DNA of 60,000 nt from Hydractinia symbiolongicarpus (GCF_029227915.1 NC_079886.1:17524501-17584500), one strand, 5' to 3'. Positions 44,346-55,245 are shown, numbered from the stretch's first letter. Made by a program: numbers and translations. Notes: generated by a model not told the origin, from the letters alone.

Positions 44346-45160
44346 GTTTTTGCTAGGTCAATACTGTGAGAGATGATTGTAAGCATGCTATACTATTACA
44401 TAACTCCAATTTTTAAGTTTTAAAAACCGAAAAAAGTAAAAAGCGATGCATGATATTAACATTTACATTTTTTATATTGTTAAGTCTCGAGGTAAAAAAA
44501 ATCGTTCACTTTTATAAATTAGGACCCAAATGTTTTAAGCTAATTCTAAATTTATCTTGTATTGTCTCTAACAGTTTCGATCTAACATGCTAATCATTTT
44601 ACGAAGTGCACCACGTAAAGGTAAGCCATAGGACTTTGCTCTTCACATAAAAAAAGAGATGCATGTCTAACACAATTTAAATAAAATGCATCTTACAATA
44701 TTTTTAGGATTAAATGGGACACAAAATACTCAAAGTAGTTAACGCGTTAATAAACTTTTAACATGCAATTGTAAATACCCACAAAGAGTAATTCTACAGC
44801 CCGAATCCTGACACGTCCATATACACGTACGTGACAGATAATACATCCAACGTCAGTATTATTGCACACTGACACGCAGCATATAACAATGTTTGTGAAA
44901 CAGTATTATATAACTACGGAGATACACAATTACTCTCATGTTGTATAACAGTAAGGTCATGCCAGCGTGAGAAGTTACCTGTCCATATACCTTCTACAGA
45001 GGTAACTTTTCCCTTTTTGACAGCACAAATGTGTCAAATTATACTACATGGTGGATAAGAAATACAACTTTGTAATTTTTAGATAAGGAATAAAGATAAT
45101 TTTCAAATCCAAAGCAAATTTGTTTAAAAATTAAAATCGCACATGCTTATAAATTGTTTG
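44346..45160. other. no recognisable gene
   Basis: AT-rich, with a possible 3' terminus of the downstream Helitron remnant that I could not delimit. Confidence 0.35.
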
Positions 45161-45165
45161 GAGGA

Positions 45166-45450
45166 TTACGTAAGAACTTGTCGGTAAACAATATTTTGAG
45201 TACAACATTTTCCATTAAGAAATCCTTGTTTGGATGAGGAAACAATACTAACTTGGACATCATCAAGTGCCCTAGAAAAAGCAACATACAACTGGCCATA
45301 AGGAAAACACGGCCTAAGCAATAATATTCTAACCTTTTTAAAGGTTTGGCCTTGTGCTTTATTAATCATCATAGCATACGACAGTCTCAGTAAAATCTTG
45401 CTGCGACGTAATACGAAAGATATACCTGTATCAGAAGGTGGAAGTTTCAA
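45166..45450 (-). pseudogene. Helitron PIF1 helicase C-terminal fragment
   Basis: 94 codons: LPPSDTGISFVLRRSKILLR, then LSYAMMINKAQGQTFKKV and GQLYVAFSRAL, which are motifs V and VI of Helitron PIF1 helicases. No endonuclease follows; the frame ends soon after, as in canonical Helitrons. The upstream sequence is in other frames with stops. Confidence 0.85.
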
Positions 45451-45620
45451 CCTTGGAATATGTACCCTATCTCCTATAGCATTTCCAGTACTTCAACATA
45501 AACACAGTTGTCGTGAAGATGTCTTACAATTAGGCAAGTGCCATTACATAAACTTTTATTTATGTTTAGGTTTTCAATAACATAAGAATGGCACCAGACT
45601 TACCACTTGGCACCAGACGA

Positions 45621-45671
45621 AATAGTATCACACTCTCAGGTATGCCTCATACCTGAGAGTGTGATACTATT
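45621..45671. repeat. perfect 24-bp inverted duplication, 3-nt loop
   Basis: Arms 45621-45644 and 45648-45671 are exact complements. On the minus strand the 45648-45671 arm encodes the NSITLSGM segment expected at this point of the helicase, so the other arm is an inserted inverted copy. Confidence 0.95.
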
Positions 45672-46388
45672 CAAGAATTCTACCGAATATTGATTTTGTT
45701 CCTCCTCATCATCACACACAACATCATCTGCACTGAAATAAGTTTTTTCTTCTCCCGGCAATTACGCCAGCACCTGATCATTAATGACAAGTGAATCATT
45801 ATTTGTAGGTGCCAGTTGTACAGATAATGTCATATTTTCTGGGTGAAAATCCCTAAACAAAGTATTAACAATACATTGATTTTGTTGTAACACACAATTG
45901 GATGGCACTTCAATTGCACCTTGAAATGGTGGTTGTAATCTTACACCATTTTAAATTGCAGGTAAGAGTCAGAAAAAAATCTGGTTTTCCAAATTCACCA
46001 AAGCCATAGCATCTTGATAGTTCTGAGTCATAGAACGTGGACTTCCTGGAAAACTTGAAGGAAGGACAACAATGCGTCCTGGTTGAAGATCTGGCTCTTC
46101 AGTTCGTGCATTCAAGTTGTCAGTTAAACCTTAAGAACTATTAACACGCAGGTTTGTTTGATTCGTACGAATGTAATTTAAGTTGTTACCCTCAACTTTA
46201 ACATAATAATCAACACAATACTGTTGAAATAATTTCTTACCATAATGAATTAGGCTAAAATTTTCCCGAACGGATACACGGTAAGTATAATACTGCAACA
46301 TTGTAGTAGTAATTCGAGTACGGGTTGCACGTTCGCCAACATGGGGTATCCCATAATACCAACCTGCTTCAACCCTTTAAAGAATTAG

Positions 46389-46667
46389 TTAATAAACCAT
46401 CGACTCAAAATATGCTGATAACGTAGAAATATTTTGCAAATTGCCTCCCCGTGGGTAGGTAACAATATTCCTATTTCCAGGAAGAGCTCCATCTTGGCCA
46501 ACAAAAACTGCGGCCACTATGTCATGATGTGGCAAGTTATATCGCCTTTGATCACTGCCAACTCTTATTAACATGCGTATTTCTGATGGGACATGGTTTT
46601 CTACATCAGCTATTTTATCACCTTCAACTTCAGACACGTATCTGTATGCAGGGCTAACACTGTTCAT
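46389..46667 (-). pseudogene. Helitron Rep lead-in fragment
   Basis: 92 codons: PSEIRMLIRVGSDQRRYNLP, then DIVAAVFVG, then NRNIVTYPRGGNLQNISTLSAYF, matching the segment before Helitron_like_N in canonical Helitrons (the 'R-YN-P...E-A--I...R-I----GG-LQ-I' pattern). Confidence 0.75.
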
Positions 46668-46734
46668 TACATGTTAAACAGTTTGCATCACGGACTGCAA
46701 CATTTCGTTGTGCTTTTGCTCGTCTTCTATTTGC

Positions 46735-46950
46735 AACTTCTCCAACATTTTGCCTTTGTCGACCAGTAACTTGCCTTGCAGCATCTCGAGCACGTCTATT
46801 GGCAGCGTGATCAGGATTTTCTAAACGACGTGCAGCAGCTTGCCTTTCGGCATTTTGAGCTAGTCTATTAGCAGCATCATCAGTATTTTCTAAACGACGT
46901 GCAGCAGCTTGCCTTTCAGCATCTTGAGCACGTCTATTGGCAGCTTACTC
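46735..46950 (-). repeat. Arg/Ala coding tandem repeat in the Helitron N-terminus
   Basis: Roughly 75-bp units encoding AANR-AQ-AERQAAARRLEN on the minus strand, about three copies, the third diverged. Such repeats are usual at the N-terminus of invertebrate Helitron proteins. Confidence 0.7.
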
Positions 46951-47060
46951 ATTACTCTCTACATTACAATCTGCTGCCTGCATCACTATGACGCCTGCTG
47001 TTAACTTGATCAACAGTTTCAGTACAATGCAAACATGCAACACGTTGTGCTACGTCTAGC

Positions 47061-48389
47061 TAAAGACACATGTTCATTAAATGATGCACGTGGTATGACA
47101 TTTAACTGCACTTCATGTGGCAGTTCAACATTACATTATTTTAATCACGCGGTTTTTTTCAGCAAATTAAATTGTTTTATGTTGATCACATGATTAAAAA
47201 TGTAAACAAATAAAAATCGCAGCTTTTCTAGGCAAAAAAGATGTACACGCTTTCTTTTATTGAGAATATACTTTATAAAAATATCAGAGTGGGATTTTGA
47301 GTTACAAACAATAGGCCATTTGTTTAGAACAAAAGAAAATTAGAATTAAAGATCAGCCTTGTTCGAATTTTGGTTATTCTTGTAAAAAAACATGTAATAT
47401 TTTCGGCTACACGAAGGCAAATACACACATCCACTTTGCCTGTTACAGACAGACACAGTCTGATTTACGTGTATTATTATAAAGATAATATACGTAATTT
47501 ACAAGAAAACGGCATGACCGTACCTTTTGGGAAAATATCAGCTTAAATGTTCTGATAAAATGAATGTGCTATAACTTTCGCCAAATGTTAGACTAAATTA
47601 TGCTTAGTGTCTATTAGTATATCTTTTCAGGGACTATGGCTAGTGCAGATTAATTTCATATCAGATGCACGCAAAAAGGGTCCTAGAAATGTGATCGAAT
47701 TCTCCCACGGGCCAATGACCAGTCTCGTGATAATAAGCTAATTCACTCTAAAATACGCATAATGGATATGCTATATCTAACTTTTTTAACTTTTATTTTA
47801 ATCATATTCACAAGAAAAATAATAGTCTTGAAGCTCGTGTCATATATTATATCGTGTAACATATATCGTGTCATACAATATATTAAATTGACAAAAATAT
47901 TAACTTCCAACCATACTAAGCTTGCATGGTGCAGCTAGCTGAACAAAATTACTTGTCCCATATAAGGAAAACATTCTCCATATTGTAACACCGGCTAAAG
48001 TAACAAAGTGGATCTAAATATTACTATGTGCAACAGATTGATAATAGGAAACAAAAAGACTATTTGTAATAGCCACTTACGTATAGTTATATATTTTAAA
48101 AAAGATTATTTTGGTATGTAGCTAGGCAAAACTATTCTTATACATTGCTAGGTTATAGATTTAGGGATGCACAAACTACATCAAAAAGTATTTTTGCATA
48201 AATAGATAAGTATGTGTGCATATAAAAATGCTTGTATTAAGGTGTTGTTTACACGGAGTTTTGTTTTTACACAAATTGAAATCTTTTATAAATTTTGGCT
48301 GACTGAAAGCCTCCTCAGCGTTCAACTCATGTCAGTCAAATTGATAAAATATCTAAGAGCGTTCACTGAAAGCGTTATCCCAAATATTA
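47061..48389. other. no recognisable gene
   Basis: AT-rich; holds only the Helitron junction at 47.7 kb and a lone 'cagtctgatttac' MITE end at about 47456. Confidence 0.4.
47690..47740 (+). mobile_element. diverged Helitron head-to-tail junction
   Basis: CCACGGGCCAATGACCAG followed by TCTCGTGATAATAAGC closely parallels the CCACGGGCTAACGACTAG / TCTCTATAATAATAGC junctions at 2.9-3.05 kb. The left hairpin arm is decayed. Confidence 0.5.
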
Positions 48390-48590
48390 AAGAAACGCGT
48401 ATGGTAAACCGGGGATAAACTTAAGTTTTTTAAGATATTACGGCCGCGTATGGCGTTGCAGCATAAATAACAAATGGACCCGCTGTTTTCTTGTTTCGCC
48501 ACTTACTTACTTTTTTTGTAAATTTTAGCGTAATGCCACGTCATAAAATAGTGACCCGTGATTTGCGTGTCGCGGACTCACATAGTGAGA
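48390..48590 (+). repeat. dispersed repeat, copy C (3' end only)
   Basis: Matches the last ~200 bp of copies A and B, from 'tatggtaaaccggg' to 'gcggactcaca'. 5'-truncated, as expected for a retroelement-derived 3' end. Confidence 0.65.
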
Positions 48591-48970
48591 AATTAAAAAT
48601 TTTCTTCATAACCTTTAATTTAGTATAGTTAAGTTAGATTGCGTGTAATTTTTCAACAGAATAAAACATTTTTATATGGCATTATTGTTATGGTGAAACA
48701 CTTCTCAATGTTATATTTCTGTTACGAACGTGACTTTCTTTTACAGCAAACAATAGCTATAGCATTATTAAATAAATTGTTTAAATTGCAAAATAGACTG
48801 CGTAAGTCCTTTTCTGGGTGTGGTGGTAATCTTTTAATTACTAACAGTACCTCTTAGCTACACAATCCTATTTTTATCGATATCGGTCCTTATATGCTAG
48901 TTCAAAAAGATTTATTAACAGACGTAAAATGAATATTACAAAACACGAATTATAGTTAAAGTATGGGTAT

Positions 48971-50281
48971 TCAAACCAATATTTCTGGATGGATTAAGAC
49001 ATGCCTAAACAGATACAAAAAAAATAGTAGTACTAAATTTACAATCACAGACAGTGGCATAAATATACTTGCACTTTTTATAAAGATCAAAGATAAAAAT
49101 GCTCCAAAAATATTTCCAAACTGTTTAGGTATTATTCGTATACTTTCCAAGTAACTTTGATGTTTCGACGATACAAGTTTCGCGAACACAACGACTATGA
49201 ATAGCTCCTCACCCATTTCAAATACAGTCAAAGAAGCAACATACAACACCAACATTCCAATTTTAAAAGTGATTTCATGACCGCCTTTAGCGAAAATATA
49301 CTGGCAAATTGATACGGTAATAATGGAAACCTGACTGGCAAGACCAATAAAATATACGAATAAATTTCCCATTTTGATCTTGATGCTTAGAATATACAGT
49401 AATATGTTGACGATTCCGTTAGCAGCAAAAGCACAAGAAACAGCTTCGTACGGCATCGATAATATATTCAACACAAGAATTGGGAGGCCCCGAAAGAAAG
49501 CAATATTGAGTAGACAGCCAGAAAATGAAATAATAAATATTACCACAATAACGTTTGAGCTTAGAGCCTTTTTCAAAACCATCAGAGCATTACTTCTTGT
49601 ATCTCTTTGTTTACTAGTTTCGCCGATGGATATAGCTTCTTTCAAGTCATATTCTCTTGATAGATCATGCGCAAAGCAAATAACTAAGAACTGCACTATG
49701 ATTGTAAGGACCAGGAGAATAACGCCTGATATGTTTCCATACGTAATATGCAGCTTACCAAACCAGATATTGAGATTCGCAAAGGGAAGAACAATAATAG
49801 GGCCCGTCACAAAACCAAGAGCCGTCGTGCACACCAAGTACGGTAGTTTTCTTTGTAGTTCGTCAGATGGAAACGATCTTGCCATTTCACCTATCATTAA
49901 TGGCCTCGATACAATTATTGCGCCGTTTAGAAATTTGCCCACAAAGGGAAACAATGGCGACCATGGCACAATATACATCATACTTCCCAACATGGCTACA
50001 AAGTTTGTGATAATAATAAACAGTTTTATGCGTCTTGTTTTGTCAGCATATCTTGCAACTACGGAAGAGAACAAAATCGGCGGAATATAAACCGCAATAT
50101 TTATTAATCCATAATATAAGTCTTCGTTGTTAGTTTTTATAACTTTTGTTAGGTATATCCACAAAGTTGCCGTGTTTGCACTTTGTTCAAGTCCTCTTAG
50201 AAAATAAACTGACATATATGCAAGGACTGTGTTTCTTCGCTTTTTCTTCCAAGCTTCCATATCAACAAAGTCATTTGCCAT
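48971..50281 (-). CDS. MFS transporter, MFSD8-like, 436 aa
   Basis: An intact intronless frame with about 12 hydrophobic segments in a 6+6 arrangement, split by a hydrophilic loop around residues 205-235 (HDLSREYDLKEAISIGETSK). The first half has the MFS signature loop between TM2 and TM3 (ARYADKTRRIKLF) and conserved GKFLNGAIIVSRP in TM4. The N-terminus is cytosolic and basic (EAWKKKRRNT). The general pattern resembles MFSD8/CLN7-type and related lysosomal or endosomal carriers, but I cannot assign a substrate. An acceptor-like CTGTATCTGCAG ends 9 bp before the ATG, so a 5' UTR intron is likely. The lack of internal introns could mean a retrogene. It is the clearest host gene in the window. 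Confidence 0.8.
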   Translation of the reverse strand: MANDFVDMEAWKKKRRNTVLAYMSVYFLRGLEQSANTATLWIYLTKVIKTNNEDLYYGLINIAVYIPPILFSSVVARYADKTRRIKLFIIITNFVAMLGSMMYIVPWSPLFPFVGKFLNGAIIVSRPLMIGEMARSFPSDELQRKLPYLVCTTALGFVTGPIIVLPFANLNIWFGKLHITYGNISGVILLVLTIIVQFLVICFAHDLSREYDLKEAISIGETSKQRDTRSNALMVLKKALSSNVIVVIFIISFSGCLLNIAFFRGLPILVLNILSMPYEAVSCAFAANGIVNILLYILSIKIKMGNLFVYFIGLASQVSIITVSICQYIFAKGGHEITFKIGMLVLYVASLTVFEMGEELFIVVVFAKLVSSKHQSYLESIRIIPKQFGNIFGAFLSLIFIKSASIFMPLSVIVNLVLLFFLYLFRHVLIHPEILV

Positions 50282-50670
50282 GCTTTGTCCCTGCAGATAC
50301 AGGTGCTGTTGAAGTTTGAAAGTTTTTCTTCCAGTGGAATATTAACGTATAAATATCTGGTGAAATTAAACACCCCAGCTGAGTTTTGACTAATAATAAT
50401 ACAGAACAACATGTAACATTTGTGATTACTGCCTAATACGTCGCTGTGTAAGAAACCAACTATTATCCCCTTCTGTCTTCTAGTTATCGTGTGAAGTACT
50501 TAAAATCTCAAATAAGGTCATTAAATTTTAATTCGTTTATTAAATCCCAATTCTTTAAACTAAAGTTGCACTGATTGCATGATTCTCATCAATTATCCTG
50601 TCGTCAAGGATTTGAATTTTTGATTTTAATGCGATTTTTGTTTTCAATGCAGGTATTTAAAAAGGATCAA

Positions 50671-51436
50671 TTAACCCTATCCGGTCCGGGGGGGGGGGGG
50701 GCGGATTCCACCCCCCCTGACGGTTTTTTTTTAATAACTCCTGATTGCTTTGTTATATGGCTATGATACTTACTGAGTTTCAACATTTATCTATTAGACA
50801 CCTGCACGCTAATTTCTTAGGTCCCATACCTTTCAGAGGCTTTGATATTGGCCATTACTCGAAACTACCCCTAAAAATCTCTATGAAATCCTTATAATGG
50901 GGAAAATATAATAACTCCTGTTAGGATTATCCTTAGAACTTGAAACTTGCAACACAGCTTTGTTTCATCAAGAAAAATCATTTGGAATAATTTGAACACG
51001 TGACTAATCCGATTTCCCGATTTTGTCGGATTTTACCCGAAAATCGGAAAAAAACGGATTTTCGGGCAATTTTTGGCAATTTTTCAACCGATCCATGTAA
51101 AAACCGGAAGATATGTTAAATAACTTTTATTTAGCTTTCAGAAACTTCAAACAGAATGTAAAAATTCGCTCTAGAACAAAAGTAATTATAATTTAAGCAG
51201 ATAGTGGCATTTTTAACAATTTTCAAGCTTTTGATGACGTCACAGAAAATGTGCTGACGCAAGCAAATTTTTTTTGGCGCCAATTTGTTCCTTTTATGAC
51301 GTACTATAAGTGTGCCAAGTTTGATTCAATTTGAACAACCCTATGAAAAGTTATTGAGGGGGGGCGGAATCCGCCCCCCCCCCCCCCCCCCCCCGGTCAT
51401 AGTATGTTCGAAAAACCCCGGACCGAATAGGGTTAA
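50671..51436 (-). mobile_element. TTAA-flanked MITE, copy 2
   Basis: TTAACCCTATCCGGTCCGGG at the left and its near complement ending at TTAA (51433-51436) at the right. The interior matches 6935-7628 inverted. Next to each end is a long homopolymer: about 14 G from 50689 and about 20 C at 51373-51394, each joined to a 'gcgga-tcc' block, so the ends can form a very GC-rich stem. Confidence 0.7.
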
Positions 51437-51599
51437 AACGAACATACTTTGATATGTGGTTTGCTTGCCCCATGCAAGGCCAACAAATTTCTTACAAAAA
51501 AATGCTTAAAAGAATTAGCGCCCCAAATTTTCTGTGGTACAAAATTTTTAACGTTCCACTTTTTAAATGTCCAAAGTGAGCACAATTAAGCAATTTTGC

Positions 51600-51715
51600 T
51601 ACTCTAGTTTTATCATAAAACTATCACTGTTATTATTATTATTATTATTAGTGTCAATAAAAGCCTCGTCGATACCATACTCCTCTCTTCGTTCCTCTTC
51701 AGCTGCTATAAGCTA
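51600..51715 (-). CDS. candidate terminal exon with poly-Asn
   Basis: On the minus strand, after acceptor-like TAAATTGTAG, the sequence reads AEEERREEYGIDEAF, a poly-Asn run from an ATT/AAT microsatellite (about 51629-51650), then SDSFMIKLE and stop. The charged composition is convincing, but no family is recognised. The 217-codon plus frame over the same DNA is a poly-Leu shadow. Confidence 0.3.
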
Positions 51716-51719
51716 CAAT

Positions 51720-52900
51720 TTATTAATATCCCGAAAAAGAAAGTGTTTAAGTATTTGCAAAGTGTGGAGAGTCATATGTTGTTTATTTGCTTGCTTTTAT
51801 TTGTTTGCTGAATTTTATACTTGGTCAAAAGTGTGGTTAACCCTTCGCAGACAAAGACACGTGGACGTGGCATTTGTCATGGCAGTTAATGTTGTAAGGA
51901 ATTCAGTTTACTTTCAGAAAAAACGACCTACAGTATCCACAAGTTACGAGGTTTTGAGGAAAAGTTGTTTAAAAGTAATACCCAAGGCATGCAACCTAAC
52001 TGAAAAGTTAAAGCACGTCCGAAAATATTTTATCTCAAACTTTTTGCTAAAAAAATCTTTGAGCACAGGCAAGTTCGCATCACTTTTTGGAAAAGATCAC
52101 ATTTTTGTGTGTCTAAAGTATGTTAATTATAAAAACTGCGTTTGTTATTATTTATTCAAAACACAAACAACGAGACATACTTCTAAATTTTTTTCTTACG
52201 GGGAAGCGACAAAGCCTTAGTCATAAGTGGTCGTTGTAATTGATTTATATCGAGTTGCTTGATTAGGTTTAAAACTTAAGACGAAAATAATTGTAGCTTC
52301 CTGAACATTGGCAAATAAATTTCATGCAATTACATAAAAATTTGGATCTGTGTCATATGAATTATACAACAAATACAGTTAGATACTTCCTCAAGATACC
52401 ACAAGCAAGAATGACTGTCATAGCATCTGCGGCATTTTTTGGCACTAAGAAAAACAAACAAAAAAAAAGAACATGCTGTATGGCTAGTAATGGGAGAATT
52501 ACAAAAATAAATAATGTGTAAAAAATAACTTGTTTATATATCCAAAAATAAGAGGGCAATCTGCTAAGGGTTTTGTTGTTGTATAGAACTGATCCAAATA
52601 ATATATGAAAAGGATTTGGTAGTGCTGATTTTTAACGAGATATTACATGTAAACAGTTTGTTTTTAACTTCCAACGAATTTGACTAGAAAAGAGAAAAAA
52701 ATGTGTATTTAGGGACAGAGACACGGAAGCAAACGACGAAATAAAAAAAGATAAGGTCAGTTGAACTGTTTTTTTTTTTAACTAGCAGAACTGCGCGGAA
52801 AAGGTTTCGAAACGATGAAATTTTACATGGAATTCAATGCAACATTTATTAGCAAACCCGTTTGCAATCACATTGATTAATCGGGATAGTATGAAGTATG
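51720..52900. other. no recognisable gene; possible intron
   Basis: AT-rich sequence between two minus-strand exon candidates. The open frames here are hydrophobic or Lys-rich without motif. Confidence 0.3.
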
Positions 52901-52911
52901 AAATTAAATTA

Positions 52912-53040
52912 CCTCGTGCAGTCCCTTTTGACTCTGCAGAGTTTGAATTTTGCTGTTTCTGGCTAACTTTATAAAATGGCTGCTTTTTATTCGGTTTCAC
53001 TAATTGCACCAGTTCAACTTGCGTGAGACACAAGGCATGC
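52912..53040 (-). CDS. candidate exon abutting the hAT insertion
   Basis: Minus frame LTQVELVQLVKPNKKQPFYK followed by a Gln/Ser/Asn-rich stretch, then a donor GAG|GTAATT near 52912. The hAT left end begins at 53041, directly next to it, so an exon may have been split. No family recognised. Confidence 0.25.
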
Positions 53041-53369
53041 CAGGGGTGGATTTAGACTTCGGCCACTTCGGCACTCGCCTAAGGAGAAATTTTGCCAATG
53101 AGAAAATCATGTGTATCTAAATATAGAAATTGATTTAAAGCAACGCATAATTTTTATTATAAGCGTTTAATAAGATTCCTTTGCGCCCAGGATCCGAGGT
53201 AATATTCTTATCTCCACTCAGGAGTGTTTGCCGAGGCTCGACTCTCCTTCGATGTGCTTTGCCGAAGTACTATGGTTCTTACGGTAGTCGAACTACATTT
53301 TGCCGCATTTCGCTGACTTTGTTTCTCTCGATTCCTTTGTTTTCTGCCGTAAAAACAGTCGACTTCGGC

Positions 53370-53545
53370 GGCTGCCGAGGTGTGGACTTTTGGACTCTCT
53401 TAAACAAAAGAAACACAAAAGAATTATGACGTCGAGAAAAATCTCGCCGAGGTGTGGACTTTTGGACTCTGGTTAAAACAAAAGAATTTCTGACGTAAAA
53501 AGAATCTCGCCGAAGTGTGGACTTTTGGACTCTCTTTAGTCGAAA
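53370..53545 (+). repeat. three-copy subterminal repeat
   Basis: GTGTGGACTTTTGGACTCT occurs three times (about 53380, 53452 and 53515), each preceded by TCGCCGA or GCTGCCGA and separated by an AAACAAAAGAA spacer. Similar subterminal repeats bind hAT transposases; here that role is inferred. Confidence 0.7.
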
Positions 53546-53693
53546 TTTACGGTGAAAGAAAGATTGATATTAGGGGATGGGTGCGTAGGAATAATTTACT
53601 CTTCCTATTGTTATTGCCTCGCGGTAGCCGGTCTGTTTAATGGGTTCGGCCAGCTTCGGCCAACTGCAATTCTGAAGTTCTTTCTGATCCAAC

Positions 53694-53927
53694 ATGTCTT
53701 CTGATGGGAGCTTGCGGGATCGGGTTGTGCTTGCTGTAAAAAGCAATGATATTTGCGAATGTAAAAGTCTTTATAAGATATTGAAAGATAAAATAACAGA
53801 GTTTCCTGATTTTGGAACATTAGATCATTGGAGAAAGATTGAGAAAAAGTTGTTAAGCAGAAATTTCAGTGTTGAACATTTTATTCCTGGGTATGCAAAA
53901 GAGAAAGCATTCGTCGCTTTGAGGTAA
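53694..53927 (+). CDS. candidate first exon within the hAT element
   Basis: A frame of 77 codons starting MSSDGSLRDRVVLAVKSNDI, with CECKSLYKILKDKITEFPDF and a GAG|GTAACT donor at its end. It has no zinc finger that I recognise. Its end phase does not directly match the candidate acceptor before 54277, so another exon may lie between. It could be the N-terminus of the transposase or a captured host exon. Confidence 0.35.
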   Translation: MSSDGSLRDRVVLAVKSNDICECKSLYKILKDKITEFPDFGTLDHWRKIEKKLLSRNFSVEHFIPGYAKEKAFVALR

Positions 53928-54276
53928 CTATCTATTTTTACTTTTGTTGATAATCCCTAAGGAATGTTTAAAAATAAATTAATTGTATTGTGGTGCCAAA
54001 GCGCTATTAAGCTTTTAAACAATAAACAAAAGGGGGTTCACTACAATAAACAAAAAGTTTCTATTTGGGTCATCGAGACTATTTAATGACAATAATAGAG
54101 CCAGCTGTTATTCTTGTTGTAGATTTGCAGTAAAGTGAAGTTAACAAATTTTTTATGTTCACTTTTGTAGATCTGAAGCTTCTGGAAATTGTAGAAATGT
54201 AACCGTGATACTTCTACAAAAGCTACCTCCCTTCTGCATCTTGTTACTAATTTTGATTTTATTGTTTCACTAGTTG

Positions 54277-55091
54277 TAACACGGTCAGTAATGGACTTAT
54301 TGTTGCCAGTTACAAAGATTTTACAAGGAAAAACTATTGACCTTTTTTCGAGCTTGCATCTTATACAAAGTCTTAAAAATATGTCCTTAACTATAAGAGC
54401 TTCTGCAAATGATTATCACAACAATTGGTACAAAGAGGCTGTTTCCCTAGCGTCTACAGTCCGTGTGCAAGAAAATAGACCTAGAGTTTGTTCTCGGCAG
54501 GTACATAGAAGTAATGTATCAGCTGATACTATATCTAGTTACTACCTGCGCAGCTTAACAATTCCAATTCTAGATCACCTAAGCACTGAACTTAGTAAAC
54601 GATTTGAACCTAGTTCCTTAGCAGCTTATGCTGGTCTTGCAGTAATTCCATCCAACATGATTTCTCTTCTTTACCATCACCATCACCAAAAATCTTGAAA
54701 GGATAACTTCAGAAATTTTGTTCAGTTTTACGAAGAAGACATGCCTAATTCTTTAGCTATTGAAGCTGAAATGGACTTGTGGGAAGAATATTGGACTTCG
54801 TACAAATTTGATGCACCAGATAATGTTTCCTCTACACTTAAATTAATTCATTTTCCTGGCTTTGAAAATATAACTGTGGCCCTAAGAATTTTAGGCACAT
54901 TACCAGTCACCTCATGTGAATGTGAAAGGTCCTTTTCTGCACTACGACGATTAAAAAATTATAACCGCAGTACTATGTCTAACGATAGACTAAATGGCTT
55001 AGCTCTTCTCCACATCCATAAAGAAATAAACGTTGATATAAATGAAGTTATAAATAAATTTTCCATTGATAACAGAAGACTAAAATTTTAA
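54277..55091 (+). pseudogene. hAT transposase C-terminal part, ZMYM1-like
   Basis: After an acceptor-like GTTTCACTAG the frame reads VTRSVMDLLLPVTKILQGKT, typical of the ZMYM1/PKR-inhibitor-repressor-like branch of hAT. It runs to a single in-frame TGA (54696-54698) and continues in the same frame to 55091. The second part holds the hAT dimerisation signature TLPVTSCECERSFSALRRLK, then NDRLNGLALLHIHKEI. The catalytic DDE residues normally lie upstream of 54277 and are not seen, so the copy is both truncated and stopped. One nonsense codon in otherwise clean sequence implies recent inactivation. Confidence 0.75.
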
Positions 55092-55159
55092 GACATGACA
55101 TGTTTTGAGATATATAACTAATGATAAAGAAATGTTAATAGATAGTACTTACCATGTTA

Positions 55160-55245
55160 CCCCCCCACCCCGTTATCTTTTTTACCTCTCTGCTCTTTTT
55201 CTCTCTCTCCCCTCTCCCCTCGCCCTTTTTCTTTTCATCTGATTG
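55160..55245 (+). repeat. polypyrimidine tract
   Basis: C- and T-rich run (ccccccacccc then ctctctctcccctctcccct). It can form triplex or slipped structures. No gene. Confidence 0.8.

Larger units (their letters stand above)
45166..47060 (-). mobile_element. canonical Helitron remnant, internally deleted
   Basis: A second Helitron, distinct from the Helentron. On the minus strand, from the right: an Arg/Ala-rich tandem repeat (ERQAAARRLEN units, about 46940-46740), a Rep lead-in (46667-46389), the Helitron_like_N core in decayed frames (PSSFPGSP then YQDAMALV, about 46080-45990), and then an abrupt jump to the last third of the PIF1 helicase (APTNNDSLVINDQVL, VEFLNS, INKAQGQTF). The HUH/Tyr motifs and helicase motifs I-III are missing, so roughly the middle of the protein is deleted. 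Stops are frequent. Confidence 0.78.

Noticed and set aside
49374-50090. 238-codon plus frame opposite the MFS gene
   Set aside because: Antisense shadow: the minus strand has transmembrane periodicity and MFS motifs.
51567-52220. 217-codon plus-strand frame with a poly-Leu start resembling a signal peptide
   Set aside because: The Leu run comes from an ATT microsatellite. The rest lacks motifs, and the minus strand reads more like an exon.
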